Assembly (NCBI RefSeq): GCF_003987015.1
Contig: NZ_PIPQ01000001.1
Span: forward strand, 558,001-622,000
Reading direction: 5' to 3'
Source of the DNA: Aliidiomarina taiwanensis
GTDB lineage: Bacteria > Pseudomonadota > Gammaproteobacteria > Enterobacterales > Alteromonadaceae
Length of the DNA: 64,000 bases
A program made the position numbers and the translations under genes. This document shows, piece after piece, positions 1-9,218 of this stretch (positions within the stretch are counted from its first letter, which is position 1; the number at the start of each line of letters is the position of its first letter). The notes under the pieces are model-generated. The model was not told where the DNA came from. It did not search any database and saw only the letters and a list, made by a program, of their open reading frames with translations.

Positions 1-15
1 ACAACAGGAGTTATT

Positions 16-240
16 ATGAACCCATTTAGCATGGTCGTTATTATTGTGGTGGCGAGCTTAGTTGCTGGCATTGTCGGAAAAATAGTACAGCTTAAGTATG
101 AAAATAAATCAGGCACAGACAACGAAACCGTTTCATCACTGAAAAATGATGTAGAACGCCTAAAAGAGAGAGTGAAAACCCTAGAAGCGCTGGTTACAGA
201 CCAAAGTTATCGAGTAAAATCTGAAATAGACAAACTGTAA
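16..240 (+). CDS. PspB-like small membrane protein with coiled coil
   Basis: This 74-residue protein has one N-terminal membrane helix (about residues 5-25) followed by a charged heptad stretch (about 40-62, containing LKERVKTLEALVTD) that should form a short coiled coil. Length and architecture match the PspB group of phage-shock and envelope-stress membrane proteins, and the ERV-x-LE pattern fits PspB. The tryptophans typical of enterobacterial PspB are absent, and no pspA or pspC lies nearby. The ATG follows AGGAG at about positions 6-10, so the start is complete. It is 13 bp from the next gene and probably cotranscribed with it. I would call it PspB-like, not a proven phage-shock regulator. 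Confidence 0.6.
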   Translation: MNPFSMVVIIVVASLVAGIVGKIVQLKYENKSGTDNETVSSLKNDVERLKERVKTLEALVTDQSYRVKSEIDKL

Positions 241-253
241 CGAAGGATCTCTA

Positions 254-616
254 ATGGTTAAGAAGTACCGCCGTGCCCAAACCTATATGGGCATGCTAGT
301 GGCTGCAAGTATGCTTGCCTCTATTCTTTTATTTTGTTTTTTAACGTATTCACTGTTTTGGTTACATCCTGCACCCATCGGCCTATTAGAAGGGGCACTA
401 GCTGTCGTTTTGGTGGTCGCAGCTTGGGCTTTTCTTTCAAGGAAAGCGCCGTCATTTAGCTTCGTTTTACCCTTAGCGGTTGAGTTTCTTTGGCATGGTA
501 ATAGGTGGGGCAGCTTGAACGAGTCAGCAGTTATTGTCTCGTTATTGCTGGCTGTTAACGTTGTCGTAGCCAAAGCTGTTGTAAGCTTTGTGATCAAGCC
601 ACTAGCAATATCATAA
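254..616 (+). CDS. Hypothetical multi-pass membrane protein
   Basis: I do not recognise this 120-residue protein. It is very hydrophobic, with about four potential membrane helices (roughly residues 12-35, 42-60, 66-78 and 88-115) separated by short loops, and the N terminus is basic (MVKKYRR), suggesting it faces the cytoplasm. There is no motif pointing to an enzyme. It starts 13 bp after the PspB-like gene and is followed 25 bp later by a strong terminator, so the two form a small operon. The shared operon suggests, but does not show, an envelope role. Confidence 0.6.
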   Translation: MVKKYRRAQTYMGMLVAASMLASILLFCFLTYSLFWLHPAPIGLLEGALAVVLVVAAWAFLSRKAPSFSFVLPLAVEFLWHGNRWGSLNESAVIVSLLLAVNVVVAKAVVSFVIKPLAIS

Positions 617-640
617 CCTACTAGCAACTGGGATTAACTT

Positions 641-673
641 AAAAGCCTTAGCACATAAGCTAAGGCTTTTTTA
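641..673 (+). terminator. Rho-independent terminator after the small membrane operon
   Basis: A perfect 12-bp stem (641-652 pairing with 659-670, core AAGCCTTAGC) with a 6-nt loop is followed by a T run. It closes the operon of the two membrane-protein genes. Confidence 0.85.
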
Positions 674-683
674 TTTGTTAGCC

Positions 684-722
684 ATAAAAAAAGGGCTTTA
701 ACGTAGAGTTAAAGCCCTTTAA
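684..722 (-). terminator. Terminator of the tRNA-Pro transcript
   Basis: A perfect 13-bp stem (690-702 pairing with 708-720) with a 5-nt loop. On the minus strand it is followed by a run of about seven Ts (686-692 on the plus strand are A). It lies just past the 3' end of tRNA-Pro and stops that transcript. Confidence 0.85.
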
Positions 723-733
723 AAAGAATGTGT

Positions 734-810
734 TGGTCGGCGTGAAAGGATTTGAACCTTCGACCCCTGACACCCCATGCCAGTGCGCTACCAAACTGCG
801 CCACACGCCG
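734..810 (-). tRNA. proL: tRNA-Pro (GGG anticodon)
   Basis: The minus strand folds as a 77-nt tRNA: acceptor stem CGGCGTG/CACGCCG, D arm with TTTGGTAGCGC, anticodon arm CTGGC-ATGGGGT-GTCAG with anticodon GGG, T arm with GGTTCAAATCC, and an encoded ACCA end. It reads CCC proline codons. It closely resembles E. coli proL and, as there, lies downstream of yejM. Confidence 0.95.
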
Positions 811-822
811 ACTGAAGCGTGT

Positions 823-850
823 ATCTTACTCAATTCTTTGCAAATGGCAA
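823..850 (-). promoter_or_regulatory. Probable promoter of tRNA-Pro
   Basis: On the minus strand, TTGCCA (845-850) is separated by 16 nt from TAAGAT (823-828). This is a reasonable sigma-70 pair, placed so that transcription would start only a few nucleotides before the mature tRNA 5' end at 810. The call rests on spacing and hexamer match only. Confidence 0.5.
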
Positions 851-901
851 GAGGAAAGGCCCTTGTCAGCAAGCGACTGCTGCTTTTTCAAGCGAATGCG
901 C

Positions 902-2533
902 TTATTTGCGTTGTGCCTCGGTAAATCGCTGTAACTCATTCAGTCCTTGAATAAGGGCTGAAGCTGTAGGCTGCTGGCCTGCCAACTCCGCTCCTTGGTT
1001 ATCAAACACCACCACGTCACCGGTTGCGGTTAACACACTGGTTTTTAGCGGCTCAAACAAGTAAATGTTGGGAGCAATGCTGGTGGCGCGAGGGTAGCCG
1101 CTCACCGGGCTATTGAGGTGTTGCCCGTTACTATAGCTCGTGCTTTTATCGACGCATGACATATAGCGGCTGACCGCCGTGGGCACAATGTCGTGCAAGC
1201 TGGCCAGCTGGCGCTCGGGGTAAATCGTCACATTGCGCGTGAGCAAAGGCACAGAAAGCCTGGCGGTTATGGGTAACTGGGCCTGTCGCTGGGTTGTCGG
1301 CGCTGTGCTAGGCGTTACAGCCGTTAAGTAAACCCGCCCCTTTGGTTGACGCTGAATAAACTCCTGCACACGTGCCATCACATAGTTGAAGTCTTGCGTG
1401 CTCGCGAACACGACCCGCATACTTAAGTGCGGCGACAAAGGAGAGTCGACTGCTGCTATTTGTCCTTGTAGGGCTGTTGGCAATAGAGTGCTGTCGAGGT
1501 TGGCAGAGCGTTGCCAGACGACAGGGTAGTCTAACTCTTGCAGGGTTTGGGCAAAAACAGGTATGCGCCGTTGCTGATTAATGCTGGTTTGGTATAAGTC
1601 AGACACCCCGTAACTTAGTTGAAAAAAGCCTGCTTCTGTTTGTGGGTGGCCTATAAAGTGCCCTGAATAAAGAGCAAGCTGTGGAAGCGCAGACTGTATA
1701 TGCGCTACTTGCTCTTGGTCTAACTTGTCAAAAGCAACGACCAATGTGGGTTCCGCATGGCTTTGTCGCGCGCAGAGCAAAGGACTAACAGGGTAACGTA
1801 AGTCTGTTTGTGGGGACTGCTCAAGGGCATTTGTGTGCTTGTTGATGTTGCTGATATCTATCCAACCATGGCGGCTCATGAGGCTTTTAGCCGTTGTTGG
1901 GTATGATAGAGGAAACAAGTCGTCTTGCTGGGTAATGGGCCGGAACAGATTAGCGTCAGCCCAAATATGAATACTGTGGCTTATAAAAAATGCGCTAATA
2001 AAAATTGCCGGAAAAATACGCAAGCTTCTCATGTTGCGCAGGCTGTCGAGTTTTTTCCAGGTTACGTTGGTCAGCAGTAATTGAATTGCAAAAATACTCA
2101 GAAAACTCAGAATGAGGCCTATTAACAGCACGAAACTACCACCAGAAAGCCACTTCTCTGCGTCGGTGGCAAGCTGGGCTAATGCATAGGAGTTCAAATG
2201 AAATTGGTAGTAGTGAAAGAAAACGGCATCGAGCAAAAGAGCAAATATGGCAAACGACCCAACAATAGCACCGATGGCCCTTAAAATACGGGAATAGGGC
2301 AGTGCCAAGCAAAAGGGGAAAAGCAGAACTATAAAAAAAGCAAAAGGTAAAAACGCAAAGTGTCCCAGCCAGCTAACCACAGTATAAAATAGCGCCAAGG
2401 GGCTTCCTGTGGTGTTAGCCGACAAAAAGTAAATGCTACCTATCAGGAGGGCGAGGAATATATTGGCGAAAGTAAACCAATGGCCCCAGCTAATGCTTCG
2501 CGCAATTCGTTCTCTATGCTGGTGGCTTTTCAT
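902..2533 (-). CDS. yejM: YejM/PbgA-like inner-membrane protein with degraded sulfatase domain
   Basis: This 543-residue protein has five membrane helices in the first 190 residues (DUF3413-type) and then a periplasmic domain at the place of the alkaline-phosphatase/sulfatase-like fold. In enterobacteria YejM (PbgA) senses periplasmic lipopolysaccharide and, through LapB, controls FtsH degradation of LpxC. Identity rests on architecture, length (E. coli about 586) and order with yejL, yejK and tRNA-Pro. The periplasmic domain is poorly conserved: the E. coli VDSLRYD motif corresponds here to FDKLDQE, and the region around the later GRG motif appears shortened. An upstream in-frame start at 2617 would overlap yejL, so I use ATG at 2533, which has GAGGA in front. 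Confidence 0.85.
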   Translation of the reverse strand: MKSHQHRERIARSISWGHWFTFANIFLALLIGSIYFLSANTTGSPLALFYTVVSWLGHFAFLPFAFFIVLLFPFCLALPYSRILRAIGAIVGSFAIFALLLDAVFFHYYQFHLNSYALAQLATDAEKWLSGGSFVLLIGLILSFLSIFAIQLLLTNVTWKKLDSLRNMRSLRIFPAIFISAFFISHSIHIWADANLFRPITQQDDLFPLSYPTTAKSLMSRHGWIDISNINKHTNALEQSPQTDLRYPVSPLLCARQSHAEPTLVVAFDKLDQEQVAHIQSALPQLALYSGHFIGHPQTEAGFFQLSYGVSDLYQTSINQQRRIPVFAQTLQELDYPVVWQRSANLDSTLLPTALQGQIAAVDSPLSPHLSMRVVFASTQDFNYVMARVQEFIQRQPKGRVYLTAVTPSTAPTTQRQAQLPITARLSVPLLTRNVTIYPERQLASLHDIVPTAVSRYMSCVDKSTSYSNGQHLNSPVSGYPRATSIAPNIYLFEPLKTSVLTATGDVVVFDNQGAELAGQQPTASALIQGLNELQRFTEAQRK

Positions 2534-2555
2534 AGCTTCCTCACTTTTTGAATTA

Positions 2556-2777
2556 TTATTGCTTGGTTTGCACCGACTGCAACAGTATAGCGCCAAATTG
2601 GCGTGCAAGTGCTTCACGTCGACTTGGCGACGCTTGTTGATTTAACACATAAGTGACTAAATTACCTAAAGTCATCAAGGCTAAGTCAGCGGGAACATCG
2701 GTTTCTGTGAGCGCATTTAACAGCTTTTCAAACAGCTCGTCTTGCTCGGCGCGGGAATATTTAGACATGATAGGCAT
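2556..2777 (-). CDS. yejL: YejL family protein (UPF0352)
   Basis: This is a small helical cytosolic protein of unknown function, matching E. coli YejL across its length (SKYSRAEQDEL, LALMTLGNLVTYVLN). I chose ATG at 2777, giving MPIMSKYS, because it aligns with the E. coli start MPQISRYS and has GGTGA about 6 nt upstream. A GTG at 2786 is less likely. It lies 22 bp upstream of yejM on the same strand, so the two are probably cotranscribed, and it is divergent from yejK. Confidence 0.9.
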   Translation of the reverse strand: MPIMSKYSRAEQDELFEKLLNALTETDVPADLALMTLGNLVTYVLNQQASPSRREALARQFGAILLQSVQTKQ

Positions 2778-2850
2778 TAGGTTCACCAGTAACGTGTTAG
2801 AATTGAATGAAGTTTAACATAAATCAGACGCTTGCAAAGCGAGAGGCGGA

Positions 2851-3900
2851 ATGAAACTAGATATAACCACAAGTATTGTTCATCATTTATACCACGACAA
2901 CGAAGGCCAGTTTGGCTTGCGCTTGTCGCCCACCGAGTTAGTGGACGATGTAGAAGTTATTGCACTCCTTGAGGAGTTGAACCGAGTTTATAACGCAAAG
3001 CCAGCCAAAGGCTATGCAAACTTTGTTGACGAGTTGGAAGTTGCCGAAGCAGATGAAACGCCAGCAGACGCACCTAAATTCAAGTTGCTGCTTAAACAAT
3101 GGCTGCAACAGGAAACAAGCTTTATTGACTTTAGTCATGAAGTAGCACGCCTATTAAAAGACGAAATTGCTCATTATGGCTTTGCTGAAAGTGGCTTTTT
3201 AATGCTGTCGGACTTTGAGCAAACCGGTGCGCGGTACTTATTAGTCAGCTTCCTCCCTGTGCGGGAAGGGGTGATGGTGCAGCCTGACTTATCGGTTGAT
3301 CGTGCAGCGCAATTGGATGTCACGAAATTGCAATTAGCGGCCCGTATTAACCTGACCGAGTACCAGGCTAAAGTTGAAAATGTGGATTACATTTCATTTA
3401 TTAAAGGGCGCGCAGGGCGCAAAGTGTCCGACTTCTTTCTCGACTTCTTAGGCTGCGCAGAGCGCAGTAATGCCAAGCAAAGCACGGAGAGTTTAGTGCG
3501 CACAGTGCAGGCTTTTGTGGGTGAAGAAGAATTGCCTAAGGAAGTGGCAGAACAAGTACGCCAGGAAGTGTACGACTACTGCGGCGAGCAATGGCAACAA
3601 GGCGAACGGGTAAATATTGAAGCACTCGACGAGCGCTTACAAGACAAGGGGGCTCCTTCTTTACGGTCATACAGTGAAAGTAAAGAGCAAGAGTTACCGG
3701 ACGCATTTCCCGCCGATAAAACAGCACTGCGTCAACTCGTGCGCTTCCAAGGGCAAGGGGGAGGCCTAAGTGTAGGCTTCGACCAAAAAATGCTAGGTGA
3801 ACGAGTACAGTATGATCCAGCAACAGACACGCTCACCATTACAGGCACACCGCCGAACTTGCGTGATCAATTACGCCGTTACTATGGCCTGAACGACTGA
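2851..3900 (+). CDS. yejK: Nucleoid-associated protein YejK (NdpA)
   Basis: A 349-residue protein of the YejK/NdpA family, a nucleoid-associated protein of uncertain exact role. Family hallmarks are visible: KGRAGRKVSDFFLDFLG near residue 190, SFPADK-type text near 285 (AFPADKTALRQLVRF), GGGLSVGFD, and the near-invariant C-terminal DPATDTLTITGTPPNLRDQL. Length is close to the 335 residues of E. coli. The ATG follows GAGAGGCGGA. It is divergent from yejL across about 70 bp that must hold both promoters, and convergent with cspD. Confidence 0.95.
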   Translation: MKLDITTSIVHHLYHDNEGQFGLRLSPTELVDDVEVIALLEELNRVYNAKPAKGYANFVDELEVAEADETPADAPKFKLLLKQWLQQETSFIDFSHEVARLLKDEIAHYGFAESGFLMLSDFEQTGARYLLVSFLPVREGVMVQPDLSVDRAAQLDVTKLQLAARINLTEYQAKVENVDYISFIKGRAGRKVSDFFLDFLGCAERSNAKQSTESLVRTVQAFVGEEELPKEVAEQVRQEVYDYCGEQWQQGERVNIEALDERLQDKGAPSLRSYSESKEQELPDAFPADKTALRQLVRFQGQGGGLSVGFDQKMLGERVQYDPATDTLTITGTPPNLRDQLRRYYGLND

Positions 3901-3914
3901 TCACTTGAACCATG

Positions 3915-3957
3915 AAAAAAGCCAGCGCATGGAGTTTAACTCAGTGCGCTGGCTTTA
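3915..3957. terminator. Bidirectional terminator between yejK and cspD
   Basis: A 12-bp perfect stem (3918-3929 with 3945-3956, core GCCAGCGCA) is flanked by A and T runs, so it can serve both convergent genes. Confidence 0.85.
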
Positions 3958-3974
3958 TCGCTAACTACAAGTTG

Positions 3975-4190
3975 TTAGCTGCCATCTTCGGTTGGTACAA
4001 TTTCAACAGCATGCAGACCTTTAGGCCCTTCTTGCAGTTCGAATTGTACTTCTTGTCCTGCTTTTAGTGTTCGGTACCCTTCCATTTGAATGGTTGAATA
4101 ATGTGCGAAAATGTCGCCGCTGCGCTCTTCGCTTTCAATAAAGCCAAAACCTTTGGAATTATTGAACCATTTAACTTTACCCGTAGCCAT
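3975..4190 (-). CDS. cspD: Cold-shock-domain protein, CspD-like
   Basis: A 71-residue single cold-shock domain with both RNA-binding motifs (KGFGFI at residues 13-18 and DIFAHYS at 26-32). In E. coli the CspD member is induced in stationary phase and inhibits replication by binding single-stranded DNA. The assignment as CspD, not another Csp, rests on its place directly divergent from clpS, as in E. coli, and on the longer C terminus (HAVEIVPTEDGS). The 250 bp between cspD and clpS hold no gene; they contain AT-rich sequence and the clpS promoter candidate. Confidence 0.88.
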   Translation of the reverse strand: MATGKVKWFNNSKGFGFIESEERSGDIFAHYSTIQMEGYRTLKAGQEVQFELQEGPKGLHAVEIVPTEDGS

Positions 4191-4406
4191 ACTTCTACTT
4201 CCTCTATTGGTACTATATGTGTTGCTTGGGTGGCGCTTTGTAAGCTGCCGTTGACCTGTTGAAACAGGTTCTCTTTTTAATGCGTGTCAAAACCTTGAAT
4301 TAACTCAGTAATGACACTACCTATAACTTTAGATAAGCTTAATTAATAGTCAAGGCTTTTGTGTATTATTTTTAACGGAAAGTTAACAAACAGGTGGAGA
4401 TAGAGC

Positions 4407-4435
4407 TGCCTGATTAATCGAGGTTCAGCTATAAT
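4407..4435 (+). promoter_or_regulatory. Candidate clpS promoter, possibly leaderless
   Basis: A perfect TATAAT (4430-4435) lies 6 nt before the clpS ATG at 4442, with a poor -35 (TGCCTG, about 4407-4412). Transcription from it would begin at or next to the ATG. No clear Shine-Dalgarno sequence is present. Confidence 0.4.
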
Positions 4436-4441
4436 AGGGTT

Positions 4442-4759
4442 ATGAGCAAATATAGTCATTCAATACCAGAACAGCATCTTGATGAAGATACTTTGGTGGG
4501 TATTAAGCCGCCTTCGCAGTATCAAGTTGTCCTCAATAACGACGATTACACGCCAATGGATTTTGTCATTGAAGTGCTTATGCGTTTTTTTAAGCTAGAC
4601 CAAGAGGCAGCAACTGACGTAATGTTAAAGGTACACTATCAAGGACGAGCAGTGTGCGGTGTGTACTCGGCAGAAATTGCCGAAACCAAGGTGGTTCAAG
4701 TGAACCAGTACGCACGTGAGTCGCAGCACCCATTGCTTTGCACCATGGAACAAGTGTAG
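4442..4759 (+). CDS. clpS: ClpS adaptor of the ClpAP protease
   Basis: A 105-residue adaptor that recognises N-degron substrates and hands them to ClpA. It contains the family core [15 protein letters not shown] (about residues 37-51), the HYQG stretch near 62 and the EHPLLCT-like end ([10 protein letters not shown]), and agrees with E. coli ClpS in length. Thirty-seven bp separate it from clpA, so they form an operon. Its substrate pathway partner Aat is encoded a little downstream. The start lacks a good ribosome-binding site and has a -10 element immediately upstream. Confidence 0.96.
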   Translation: MSKYSHSIPEQHLDEDTLVGIKPPSQYQVVLNNDDYTPMDFVIEVLMRFFKLDQEAATDVMLKVHYQGRAVCGVYSAEIAETKVVQVNQYARESQHPLLCTMEQV

Positions 4760-4796
4760 TTGCAAAGCGAGTTGATTTGAAAGAAAGGAGGCATCT

Positions 4797-7064
4797 ATGC
4801 TGAATAAAGCTTTAGAGCTTACATTAAACGACGCTTTCCGAATTGCCCGTGAGTTTCGACATGAGCTAATGACGGTAGAGCATTTATTACTTGCCCTCCT
4901 TGACAACCCTGACGCTGCCGAAGCATTACGCTCTTGTGGAGTGAACTTTGAGCGGCTTAAAGAGGACTTAGAAAGTTATATTGAGCGGGCAACGCCTAAG
5001 CTAGCCGACGAAGAAAGTGAAACCCAACCAACCTTGGGTTTTCAGCGCGTGTTGCAACGTGCTGTATTCCATGTGCAGTCTTCTGGTAACTCGGAAGTCA
5101 GCGGCGCTAATGTGTTGGTTGCTATTTTCAGTGAGCAAGAGTCGCAAGCTGTGTTTTTACTGCAAAAACATGAAGTGACGCGTCTCGATGTCGTGAATTA
5201 CTTGTCCCATGGCATTTCACGCCTGGAAGACACAGAAGAGCCTATACAAGAAGAAATAGAGCAGGGAGCTGCTTCTCAGGATACAAGTTACCTTGCACGC
5301 TTTTGTAGCAACTTAAATGCACGTGCTATTGAGGGGCGAATTGACCCCTTGATTGGGCGCGATGCAGAAGTAGAGCGCACGGTGCAAGTGTTGGTTCGCC
5401 GTCGCAAAAACAACCCGTTGCTGGTGGGTGAAGCGGGCGTAGGGAAAACGGCCATCGCTGAAGGTTTAGCGTACCGCATTGTGCATGGTGACGTTCCGGA
5501 AGTGATTAAAGACGCGACCATTTACAGTTTGGATATGGGCGGCTTGCTAGCCGGTACTAAATACCGCGGCGACTTTGAAAAGCGTTTTAAAACCCTTTTG
5601 CAGGAAGTTAGCAAAGAAGAGCACGCAATTTTATTTATCGACGAAATACACACCATTATTGGTGCCGGTGCTGCCTCTGGTGGTGTCATGGACGCGTCGA
5701 ACTTACTGAAGCCTTTACTTAGTAGTGGCGAGCTCAAATGCATGGGCTCTACCACCTACCAAGAGTTCAAGAATATTTTTGAAAAAGACCGCGCGCTCGT
5801 TCGTCGCTTCCAAAAAATAGACGTGGTGGAGCCCTCCGTAGAAGACACCACACGTATTTTAATGGGACTGCGTGACCGCTACGAAGAGCACCATGGTATT
5901 CGCTACACCCAGCCCGCTATTCGTGCGGCAGCTGAGCTGGCAGCGAAATACATTAATGAACGCCACTTACCCGACAAAGCCATAGATGTACTTGACGAAG
6001 CAGGGGCAAGCCAACGTTTGTTGCCAGCGTCTAAGCGCAAGAAAACCATTGGGGTCGGTGATATTGAGTCGGTTATTGCGAAGATAGCGCGGGTGCCGGC
6101 ACAGTCGGTTTCGCAATCAGACCAAAGCATGCTGCAAAAGCTCGATGATCAGTTAAAAATGGTGGTGTTCGGACAAGATCAAGCCATTGACAGCTTGGTT
6201 TCGGCTATTCGGTTGTCGCGCTCCGGATTAGGAGGTGAAAACCAACCTGTAGGTTCCTTCTTGTTTGCGGGACCAACGGGAGTTGGGAAAACTGAAGTAA
6301 CCCAACAACTGGCCAAGGCGATGGGAGTGGAGCTGCTTCGCTTTGATATGTCCGAGTATATGGAACGGCATGCGGTGAGTCGCTTAATTGGCGCACCTCC
6401 AGGCTACGTAGGCTACGAACAAGGCGGGTTGTTAACCGAAGCTGTCATTAAAAACCCTTACAGTGTGGTGCTGCTCGACGAAATTGAAAAAGCTCACCCA
6501 GATATTTTTAATATCTTACTGCAGGTCATGGACAATGGTTCGTTAACAGACAATAACGGGCGCAAAGCCGACTTCCGTAACGTGGTCCTCGTGATGACCA
6601 CGAACGCAGGGGTTCGTGAAACGGTACGTAAGAGCATGGGCTTCCGCCAGCAAGACCACAGTGTGGACGCTATGACAGAAATAAACAAAGTGTTTACCCC
6701 AGAGTTTCGTAACCGTCTCGACGGCATTATTTGGTTCAACCACTTAGCTCGAGACGTTATTTTACAAGTCGTGGACAAGTTTGTTTGCGAGTTGCAAGCA
6801 CAGCTTGACCGTAAAGGCGTTTCTCTAGAAGTGGACACAGGTGCCCGAGAATGGCTTACCGATAATGGCTACGACAAGGCGATGGGTGCACGCCCCATGG
6901 CGCGTATTATTCAAGAGCACTTGAAGAAGCCTTTAGCGAACGAAATACTGTTTGGTCGCCTCACGAAGGGAGGTAATGTCCGTGTTACCTTGTCGGACAC
7001 GCCAGACGACAAAGAAAACGCTTTGCAGTTTTGCTTTGATAACGAAAGTGAAGCTGTGGTGTAA
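4797..7064 (+). CDS. clpA: ATP-dependent Clp protease ATPase subunit ClpA
   Basis: A 755-residue Hsp100 unfoldase that feeds substrates to the ClpP peptidase. It has the N-terminal Clp repeat domain (about 1-140), where ClpS docks, a first AAA+ module with Walker A GEAGVGKT (about 211-218) and Walker B LFIDEIH, and a second module with GPTGVGKT (about 494-501) and VLLDEIEKAHPD. The C-terminal part carries GARPMARIIQ and the small AAA+ domain. Length matches E. coli ClpA (758). A strong AAGGAGG precedes the ATG. It is convergent with infA across a terminator. Confidence 0.97.
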   Translation: MLNKALELTLNDAFRIAREFRHELMTVEHLLLALLDNPDAAEALRSCGVNFERLKEDLESYIERATPKLADEESETQPTLGFQRVLQRAVFHVQSSGNSEVSGANVLVAIFSEQESQAVFLLQKHEVTRLDVVNYLSHGISRLEDTEEPIQEEIEQGAASQDTSYLARFCSNLNARAIEGRIDPLIGRDAEVERTVQVLVRRRKNNPLLVGEAGVGKTAIAEGLAYRIVHGDVPEVIKDATIYSLDMGGLLAGTKYRGDFEKRFKTLLQEVSKEEHAILFIDEIHTIIGAGAASGGVMDASNLLKPLLSSGELKCMGSTTYQEFKNIFEKDRALVRRFQKIDVVEPSVEDTTRILMGLRDRYEEHHGIRYTQPAIRAAAELAAKYINERHLPDKAIDVLDEAGASQRLLPASKRKKTIGVGDIESVIAKIARVPAQSVSQSDQSMLQKLDDQLKMVVFGQDQAIDSLVSAIRLSRSGLGGENQPVGSFLFAGPTGVGKTEVTQQLAKAMGVELLRFDMSEYMERHAVSRLIGAPPGYVGYEQGGLLTEAVIKNPYSVVLLDEIEKAHPDIFNILLQVMDNGSLTDNNGRKADFRNVVLVMTTNAGVRETVRKSMGFRQQDHSVDAMTEINKVFTPEFRNRLDGIIWFNHLARDVILQVVDKFVCELQAQLDRKGVSLEVDTGAREWLTDNGYDKAMGARPMARIIQEHLKKPLANEILFGRLTKGGNVRVTLSDTPDDKENALQFCFDNESEAVV

Positions 7065-7079
7065 GCGGGAATGAAGCAA

Positions 7080-7109
7080 TAAAAAAACCGGCCAACAGGC
7101 CGGTTTTTT
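7080..7109. terminator. Bidirectional terminator between clpA and infA
   Basis: A perfect 12-bp stem (7082-7093 with 7098-7109, core ACCGGCC) with an AACA loop and A/T flanks on both sides serves the convergent clpA and infA transcripts. Confidence 0.88.
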
Positions 7110-7129
7110 GGTATTTCAAGCAACGTTTA

Positions 7130-7363
<234 letters not shown>

Positions 7364-7441
7364 TTATCAATGCATCTGGCTTAAAAACGCGGGCAATCAT
7401 AACCTAACACAAGACAAATTGCCAGCGATTTTCAAATTTAG

Positions 7442-8146
7442 CTAAGTATCTAGCTGTACTTTTTGTGGCGCAAGAGCCTGCTGCGAGACATTCTTGTGAC
7501 CGTATTTGGCTAATGCATGTAGATACTCGTGTCGGGGGAGAACAACGGCGCCTAAGCGCATAAGGTGCGGGTTAGGTACCTGGCAGTCAATAAGTTGCAA
7601 GCCATGGGGCTGGAAATGGCTTTTTAAGGCTAAAAGAGCACACTTCGAAGCATGGTCGGCCCGATGGAACATACTTTCACCGCAAAAAACCTGGCCCACT
7701 AACACGCCATATAGTCCCCCCACTAAAGCCCCTTGCGACCAAACTTCAATGGAGTGGGCGTGTCCTTGCTGGTGTAAAGCCTGATAGGCTTGCATCATGT
7801 CGGGTGTTATCCAAGTACCTGTCACCGCGCTATGCACCTCTGCGCATGACTTTATCACATCAGAAAATGCGTAGTTAATCGTATAACTGTACAGGTTTTT
7901 GCGCAGAAACTTGCGCAAGGAACGGCTGGTATGAATCTGCTCAGGCCAGAAGGCGGCCCGGGTATAAGGCGACCACCAAAGAATCGGGTCGCCTTCACTA
8001 TACCAAGGGAAAATACCTTGTTGATAAGCTTGTAGCAGTCGCGTTGGGCTCAAATCACCCCCTGCAACAAGTAAGCCGTCAGGCTCATGTAACGCCGTTT
8101 CAAGGGGCGGAAAGTAAAATCTCTCCGCGTTGAAATAGGGAATCAT
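7442..8146 (-). CDS. aat: Leucyl/phenylalanyl-tRNA-protein transferase
   Basis: A 234-residue enzyme that transfers Leu or Phe from aminoacyl-tRNA to proteins with N-terminal Lys or Arg, creating N-degrons read by ClpS. Family signatures are visible: FPPLETAL, GLLVAGGDLSP, YQQGIFPWYSEGDPILWWSP, a central WITPDMMQAY and EVWSQGALVGGLYGV, then GESMF. Length is typical. It lies 15 bp downstream of trxB on the same strand, so the two are cotranscribed. Confidence 0.97.
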   Translation of the reverse strand: MIPYFNAERFYFPPLETALHEPDGLLVAGGDLSPTRLLQAYQQGIFPWYSEGDPILWWSPYTRAAFWPEQIHTSRSLRKFLRKNLYSYTINYAFSDVIKSCAEVHSAVTGTWITPDMMQAYQALHQQGHAHSIEVWSQGALVGGLYGVLVGQVFCGESMFHRADHASKCALLALKSHFQPHGLQLIDCQVPNPHLMRLGAVVLPRHEYLHALAKYGHKNVSQQALAPQKVQLDT

Positions 8147-8161
8147 GGCCTGTTTGTTTGG

Positions 8162-9214
<1,053 letters not shown>

Positions 9215-9218
9215 CTAC

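Noticed and set aside
730-924. Short frames across tRNA-Pro on both strands
   Set aside because: They translate the tRNA sequence and its flanks and show no protein motif.
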